Source of the DNA: Streptomyces nodosus | GTDB taxonomy: Bacteria > Actinomycetota > Actinomycetes > Streptomycetales > Streptomycetaceae | Length of the DNA: 64,000 nt | Assembly (NCBI RefSeq): GCF_008704995.1 | Contig: NZ_CP023747.1 | Span: 5,924,001-5,988,000 of the forward strand | Direction of reading: 5' to 3' | In this document: positions 60,147-64,000 of the stretch, piece by piece | Numbering within the stretch: position 1 is the first letter of the stretch | Layout of the letters: each line of letters begins with the position of its first letter | Notes under the pieces: model-generated | What the model saw: the letters and a program-made list of their open reading frames with translations, nothing else | Databases searched by the model: none | Told to the model about the DNA's origin: nothing | Program-made: the position numbers and the translations under genes

Positions 60147-60680
60147 CCCGCCGTCCCCGCGACCGCCGCCCGAAATGGTGCGCCCCGCCCGGAAACCGCC
60201 TGCCGTCCCCCGAGGCGTTCCCCCACGCCGGGAAGGGCATCACAGCGAACCTCGACTACGATATAGCGCTCATCCCCTTGGTGATGGTGTCCCCACCGAT
60301 CCACGCCGGGATGTGCCATGTCGCTACTTCCGGTACCCGCAGTGGGCGTCCCGGCGGGAGCGGCGCAGTCCCCCGACGAAGACCGCGGACGCCGTCCCGG
60401 CCGCGCCGGGGACGTTGCTGCCGGGTGGGGTTCCCCCACGGCCCCGGGCCCCGGGGAACACGAGCGGCAGCCACAGGGCCATGCCCGGCCGGCGGCAGCC
60501 GGAGATCACTGTTCGCACAGCGAACGGTCCCGGGGGAGGGACCGTCCGAGGCCCGAACGGAAGGTCAGCTGCCCGCCGGACGGGTTGTGCTCACCCCGAC
60601 CGGGACCGAGCCCGCCCCGACAACAGCTGGGCCTGCCCCATGGTCGGCGAAGGACTGCCCGCGCGGACCACGCTGGCGCA
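60147..60680. other. 534-base interval upstream of the Fic gene
   Basis: No gene is convincingly supported on either strand. A -10-like TACGAT is at 60257-60262. Short open frames on both strands (for example 60318-60689 forward) are low-complexity and lack ribosome sites. It may hold decayed accessory sequence. Confidence 0.4.
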
Positions 60681-60709
60681 TTGACGTAATGTTTGCGTCA
60701 AAATATCGT
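60681..60709 (+). promoter_or_regulatory. Fic gene promoter with embedded palindrome
   Basis: A near-ideal promoter has -35 TTGACG (60681-60686), a 17-base spacer and -10 TATCGT (60704-60709). The -35 is also the left arm of an inverted repeat TTGACG-N9-CGTCAA (right arm 60696-60701) that fills the spacer. A repressor bound here would block RNA polymerase. Confidence 0.8.
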
Positions 60710-60715
60710 GTGGGT

Positions 60716-61852
60716 GTGCTCTTCCCCACGCCTGCTCTCAACGTCGAGGATCAGCGGGTTCTCGGTGAGATCGAAGACCTTCGCCACTCGTTGCGCCTGC
60801 GGGTGAGGTCAACTCCGGTGAAGTGGACCGAACGGCTGCGCAATTTCTTGACCGCCGATGCGGTGGCGGCCTCCAACTCGATCGAGGGCTTCACAGTGTC
60901 CACGGTCGACGTCGAGGACCTTCTGGAGGGTGAGCGGGACGTCGATGTCTCCGAGGAGGACCGTGAGGAGACGCTCGCTTATCAGCGGATGATGACCTAC
61001 CTCCAGACGCTGCACGATGTCGCGGACTTCCGTTACAGCAAGGAGTTGCTCAACGCGCTCCACTGGATGCTCCAGGGACACCGGCACACCCCGCGCAAGC
61101 CCGCCGGGCAATGGCGGCGCGGAGCGGTCCATGTGACAGATGCCCGCGACCCCGGCATCGCGGCCTACACGGCGCCGGATGCGGCCGATGTGCCTGCGCT
61201 GATGGGCGAACTGGCGGAGTGGCTGAACGCGGACGACGGCACCCATCCGCTGGTACGGGCCGCCATGGCGCATCTGCACCTCGTCTCCATCCACCCGTGG
61301 GCGGACGGAAACGGCCGCATGTCCCGGTCTCTTCAAACACTGATGATTGCGAGAGAGGGACAACTGGCCCCCGAGTTCTCCTCGATCGAGGCCTGGCTGG
61401 GTCGCCCAGGCAACACCTGGGAGTACTACCGCGAGTTGCAGCGCCGGGGTGCCACCTACCACCCCGACCAGGACGTTTCCGACTGGATTCGCTTCAATCT
61501 CACCGCCTACCACCAGCAGGCCCAGACCGTACGCAGTCGTCTGGACCGTTCGAGCCGGGTGTGGCTCCTGCTCGGTGAGTTCGCGGAGGCCCGGGGGCTG
61601 GACGAGAGGGTCGTCTCCGCCCTGCATGATGTGGCGATGTCCGGGCGGGTGCGTCGTACACGCTATGAACGAGCGGAGGATCTGAGCCTGCAGCGGGCTC
61701 AACGCGACCTGCGGGACCTGGTCGCGGGCGACGTCCTGACACCGGTCGGCCGTACCCGCGCCCGCTTCTACACCACCGGCCCCGCCTTTCCGGAGTCAGC
61801 CCTGGAAGCAGCCCGGACGCCCCTGCCGCTGGCCGATCCGTACACCCGCTGA
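60716..61852 (+). CDS. Fic domain protein with internal inhibitory motif and C-terminal winged helix
   Basis: The protein is 378 aa from GTG 60716, which coincides with the predicted transcript start (leaderless); ATG 60689 lies inside the promoter. The Fic core HPWADGNGR is at 193-201, with the catalytic His193. The class II inhibitory motif [ST]xxxE[GN] is present as SNSIEG at 53-58, so AMPylation activity should be self-inhibited. The last 100 residues look like a winged helix (RVVSALHDVAMSGRVRRTRY, then DLRDLVAGDVLTPVGRTRAR). That domain and the promoter palindrome suggest autoregulation. The target of modification is unknown. Confidence 0.9.
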   Translation: MLFPTPALNVEDQRVLGEIEDLRHSLRLRVRSTPVKWTERLRNFLTADAVAASNSIEGFTVSTVDVEDLLEGERDVDVSEEDREETLAYQRMMTYLQTLHDVADFRYSKELLNALHWMLQGHRHTPRKPAGQWRRGAVHVTDARDPGIAAYTAPDAADVPALMGELAEWLNADDGTHPLVRAAMAHLHLVSIHPWADGNGRMSRSLQTLMIAREGQLAPEFSSIEAWLGRPGNTWEYYRELQRRGATYHPDQDVSDWIRFNLTAYHQQAQTVRSRLDRSSRVWLLLGEFAEARGLDERVVSALHDVAMSGRVRRTRYERAEDLSLQRAQRDLRDLVAGDVLTPVGRTRARFYTTGPAFPESALEAARTPLPLADPYTR

Positions 61853-61867
61853 GGACGTCCGGCGATC

Positions 61868-62002
61868 GTGTCCGCCGACGCCGCGGTATCTCCCGGAGCC
61901 CGCGACGGCACAGGTCGCGGCGGAGGCAAGCTGGGGACCGATGCCGAGATCCGCTGGCGGGCCGTTCAGGAACTGCTCGCCTCGGGCGCCGCCGCGCTTT
62001 GA
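61868..62002 (+). pseudogene. Possible gene remnant, 44 codons
   Basis: GTG 61868 reads 44 codons to TGA 62000. The last 22 residues (GTDAEIRWRAVQELLASGAAAL) look like a genuine amphipathic helix. There is no ribosome site and no full domain. It lies just after the Fic gene and may be the decayed end of a neighbouring gene, or chance. Confidence 0.25.
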
Positions 62003-62094
62003 ATACGTCGAGACGGTGGGATTCGCCACCGGCGATCGATGTCGAAGCCGCCCGGCCAGGCCGGCGTGGCGCAGGGTGCTGGAAGGGGACGGAG

Positions 62095-62826
62095 TCACCT
62101 CTCCGGGTACAGGTCGGTGCGGTCGATCCAGGTGGGGGCGACGAAGACGGTGTCGCCGGCGGGGGCTTCGGAGGCTTCCAGCAGGGACCATGTACGGGCC
62201 TCTTCGACCAGGTGCTCCCAGGGCACGGTCCAGTCGAGTTCCCAGTCCGGGCCGGGGTTGGTGACCCTGGAGGTGGACCCGCCGTTCACGCGCCAGAACT
62301 GGGAGTAGAGGATCACCTGGGCGTGGTCGGCCAGATCGTTGATGATCTCGGTGAAGTGGGCCGAGGGCCAGCCGGGGGCGTCATCCGCGGCGGTGGCGCG
62401 TAGGCGCGCGGTGAGCGGTGGGACGACGGGGGTGCGTGCGCCGAGTTCGGTCAGGGCCCAGCGGATGCCGCCCGGCTCGGTCCAGTCCGGTGGGGTCGCG
62501 CGGTCCAGGCAGGCGCGGTACGCGCGGCGCAGGGGCTCGACGGCGCCGTCGACATCCAGGCTCGCCAGGGCCATGGCCGCCCATTCGCGGACGGTCGGGT
62601 TGTCGCTGTTCAGCAGTCCGATGAGGGCAGGGCCGCAGCGGGGATCGCCCACCTCCGCGAAGACCTCGATGGCGGTCAGCTGCCCGAAGTCGCCGAGGGA
62701 GGGCAGTCCGTCGACGATGGCGGGGATGGCGTCGGAGCCCATGCCGATCAGTTCCGCGCGGGCGTCGTACGACGGGCCGCTCGAGTCGTCGAGCTGCTGG
62801 ATGAGTCTCTCGATACGGGAGGTCAT
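62095..62826 (-). CDS. HEAT-repeat protein
   Basis: The protein is 243 aa; ATG 62826 overlaps the stop of the upstream CPCC gene by 4 bases. HEAT-like helix pairs are visible: YDARAELIGMGSDAIPAIVD, LTAIEVFAEVGDPRCGPALI and VREWAAMALASLDVDGAVEP. A C-terminal region of about 70 residues (WELDWTVPWEHLVEEARTWS, ending in a DRTDLYPE-type tail) is not HEAT-like. It is probably a protein-binding scaffold, and its pairing with a CPCC protein suggests an accessory immunity-like or toxin-related role. No toxin gene is next to it. Confidence 0.75.
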   Translation of the reverse strand: MTSRIERLIQQLDDSSGPSYDARAELIGMGSDAIPAIVDGLPSLGDFGQLTAIEVFAEVGDPRCGPALIGLLNSDNPTVREWAAMALASLDVDGAVEPLRRAYRACLDRATPPDWTEPGGIRWALTELGARTPVVPPLTARLRATAADDAPGWPSAHFTEIINDLADHAQVILYSQFWRVNGGSTSRVTNPGPDWELDWTVPWEHLVEEARTWSLLEASEAPAGDTVFVAPTWIDRTDLYPER

Positions 62827-63092
62827 GAGGCGGAGTGGTCGCGGCGCCAGAAGGTGGGAAGCCACCAGCAGAGCGCTGAGGGGTCTGCCGGCCGCGGGGC
62901 CCGGTCCTTCGCTCCCCAGATCTCGAAGGAGTCCGACCGTCGGCCCTGCTGGTCGCACGCGCCGAAGTCCCGGTGGTTGTGCCGGGCCTCGATCAGGGAG
63001 GTCTTGTTCGCCCCGGGGCGGATTGCGTGGGACCCGGGCGTCTTGTCGAGTACGAGGTGGCCGCAACAGGGGCAGGGATGACGGGGGTTCAC
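62823..63092 (-). CDS. CPCC family cysteine-rich protein, internally deleted
   Basis: The protein is 89 aa from GTG 63092. The N-terminus PCPCCGHLVLDKTPGSHAI is a canonical CPCC start. The family's second motif (CPVCFWEDD and about ten residues after it) is absent: the sequence jumps to RPGANKTSLIEARHNHRDFG, which is the next conserved segment. This looks like an in-frame deletion of about 20 residues. The remaining tail is unlike the family. The protein probably cannot bind its zinc properly. It overlaps the HEAT gene by 4 bases. Confidence 0.75.
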   Translation of the reverse strand: MNPRHPCPCCGHLVLDKTPGSHAIRPGANKTSLIEARHNHRDFGACDQQGRRSDSFEIWGAKDRAPRPADPSALCWWLPTFWRRDHSAS

Positions 63093-63227
63093 TCTCGCAG
63101 TCTCGTCGAGAGGCCGGTCCCGGGGCCATTCATTTCCAGAGTGGTTGTGGTCCCGCCCCCCGCGGCACCTTGCAGCGGGACCGTCGCGCCTCCACGACGC
63201 CTGCCGGCGCCGCTCCGGCCCCCCGCT

Positions 63228-63914
63228 CTACTGAGGCGCGCTCGCCCCTTGTTCGGCCTTCTCTCCGGTGGGGCCCACCGCGAACCATGTGCCGCCCACG
63301 CCCTGTCCGTTCAGGTCGCCCGGCCTGCTGTCGCCGGAGAAGCGGTAGACCGGCCAGCCGCCGACGGTGAGCTGGACCTGGCCGTCCTGGCGGCGGATCG
63401 CTCCGACGTCCTTCTGGTCCACGCCCGCCAGATAGACATTGCCGCCCTCCTTGATGGTCACCGGAGGCCACTGCACGGCACAGTCGTCGTTGCAGTTGGA
63501 CTGCGACGGCTGGGCCGTGTCCTTGTCGAAGCGGTACAGCGCGGCCTGGTTGATGTTGATCAGGTGCGGCGAGAAGAGCGGCGCCGAGGTCACCGCCGAC
63601 AGCTGGACCCACTTCGGAGGCGCCTCCTGGACGGCGGTGCCTGTTACGGTGCCGCCGTTGCCGTTCAGGCCGGCGTCCTGAGCGGTGGAGTCGACGACCT
63701 GCAGCGCGGTGTTGTCCCCACTCCGGCCGTCCGCCGCGGCCGGGGAGGACGCCGGTGCCGGGGCCGAGGCCGTCTGCGGAGTGCTGTCGCCGATCTGGAT
63801 GGTCTTGCCGCAGGCGGACAGGCCCGCGACGCCGCACAGGACGAAGGCGAAGGTGACGGCGGTCCGGCGTGCGGTGGTGCTGCGGAACGGCAGGCCGGTG
63901 AGAAGCGAGGTCAT
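63228..63914 (-). CDS. Lipoprotein with COG4315-type repeats
   Basis: The protein is 228 aa; ATG 63914 is chosen within a slightly longer frame. A lipobox (AGLSACGK) follows a signal helix (TAVTFAFVLCGVAGL), so it is lipid-anchored outside. Two repeats of the conserved aromatic-x-x-D type are visible: LYRFDKDTAQPSQSNCNDDC and VYRFSGDSRPGDLNGQG, as in the COG4315 lipoprotein family. Two cysteines sit in the first repeat. Upstream there is a GAACC motif 40-45 bases before the start that may be an ECF-type element. Function unknown. Confidence 0.8.
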   Translation of the reverse strand: MTSLLTGLPFRSTTARRTAVTFAFVLCGVAGLSACGKTIQIGDSTPQTASAPAPASSPAAADGRSGDNTALQVVDSTAQDAGLNGNGGTVTGTAVQEAPPKWVQLSAVTSAPLFSPHLININQAALYRFDKDTAQPSQSNCNDDCAVQWPPVTIKEGGNVYLAGVDQKDVGAIRRQDGQVQLTVGGWPVYRFSGDSRPGDLNGQGVGGTWFAVGPTGEKAEQGASAPQ

Positions 63915-64000
63915 GCCTGCTACACGAGACAGAAGCACGAAAGGTTCGATGCGTCCGGCGACCGCCGCGAAAAACCTCCGGAGGTGAACGATCCGGGCCC

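Noticed and set aside
60318..60689. A 123-codon forward ORF upstream of the Fic gene
   Set aside because: The composition is low-complexity Arg/Pro/Gly, there is no ribosome site, and it runs into the Fic promoter. I could not support it.
1..64000. CRISPR array, insertion sequence, integrase or tRNA-linked attachment site
   Set aside because: I saw no regularly spaced identical repeats of 20-40 bases, no transposase or integrase domains, and no tRNA gene or tRNA-end direct repeat in the window.

Overview
The window is very GC-rich (estimated by eye above 70 percent). It uses GTG and TTG starts, strong third-position GC, dense opposite-strand shadow frames and rare TTA codons. Together with the families present (two PucR-type regulators, DUF2637, SpoIIE-type phosphatase, LAL regulator, HATPase anti-sigma-like protein, CBM2 fusion), this points to a Streptomyces chromosome. 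I saw no rRNA, tRNA, insertion sequence, CRISPR array or origin. Most genes look like core or arm-proximal housekeeping and regulatory genes. The most accessory-looking stretch is about 60.1-63.1 kb.

Layout. 0-6.2 kb: a radical SAM protein with unusual cysteine spacing, a membrane protein joining a sigma/anti-sigma-like cytoplasmic half to an outer CBM2 domain, rsgA behind a structured leader, and a secreted SGNH-family protein that has lost its catalytic serine. 6.2-17 kb: a LuxR-type regulator, a degenerate PP2C-like protein with a long disordered N-terminus, poxB, a secreted glycine-rich protein, an anti-sigma-type ATPase, a DUF2637 membrane protein, an FhuF-like ferric reductase behind a good iron box, a GntR regulator and a TPR-like protein. 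17-27 kb: divergent PucR-type regulators, a kinase-like protein, a KhtT/KhtU-type antiporter pair, and NfeD beside flotillin. 27-34 kb: a large LAL regulator, then a GAF-LuxR regulator divergent from an acyl-CoA ligase.

34-44 kb: small membrane and hypothetical proteins, a histidine phosphatase, an AlaA-like aminotransferase divergent from an HxlR regulator, a translationally coupled pair of secreted membrane-anchored proteins (one VWA), and two divergent IucA/IucC siderophore synthetases. 44-51 kb: a membrane SpoIIE phosphatase, an overlapping HipA-like kinase plus Rdx/SelT-type redox protein, a TTA-containing small protein, and a sugar locus (oxidoreductase divergent from a GntR/UTRA regulator, then a ROK kinase and a small membrane protein). 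51-60 kb: an overlapping SNF2 helicase and SWIM protein, a PcaD-PcaC fusion, a metallo-beta-lactamase-fold hydrolase, exonuclease III and a small conserved protein. 60-64 kb: a Fic protein with a palindrome embedded in its promoter, a HEAT-repeat protein coupled to a CPCC protein missing its second cysteine motif, and a lipoprotein.

Themes. Several genes appear to be leaderless, with a -10 element about 7 nt before the start codon (PP2C-like, HxlR, GntR/UTRA, exonuclease III, DUF6278-like, Fic). Two hydrolase-fold proteins have alanine where the nucleophilic serine should be. Three genes carry a TTA codon and so may depend on the bldA tRNA. No single large undescribed system stands out. The best candidates for something new are the CBM2 fusion membrane regulator, the SNF2-SWIM pair with its repeated linear motif, the orphan divergent siderophore synthetases, the rsgA leader and the self-contained Fic locus.
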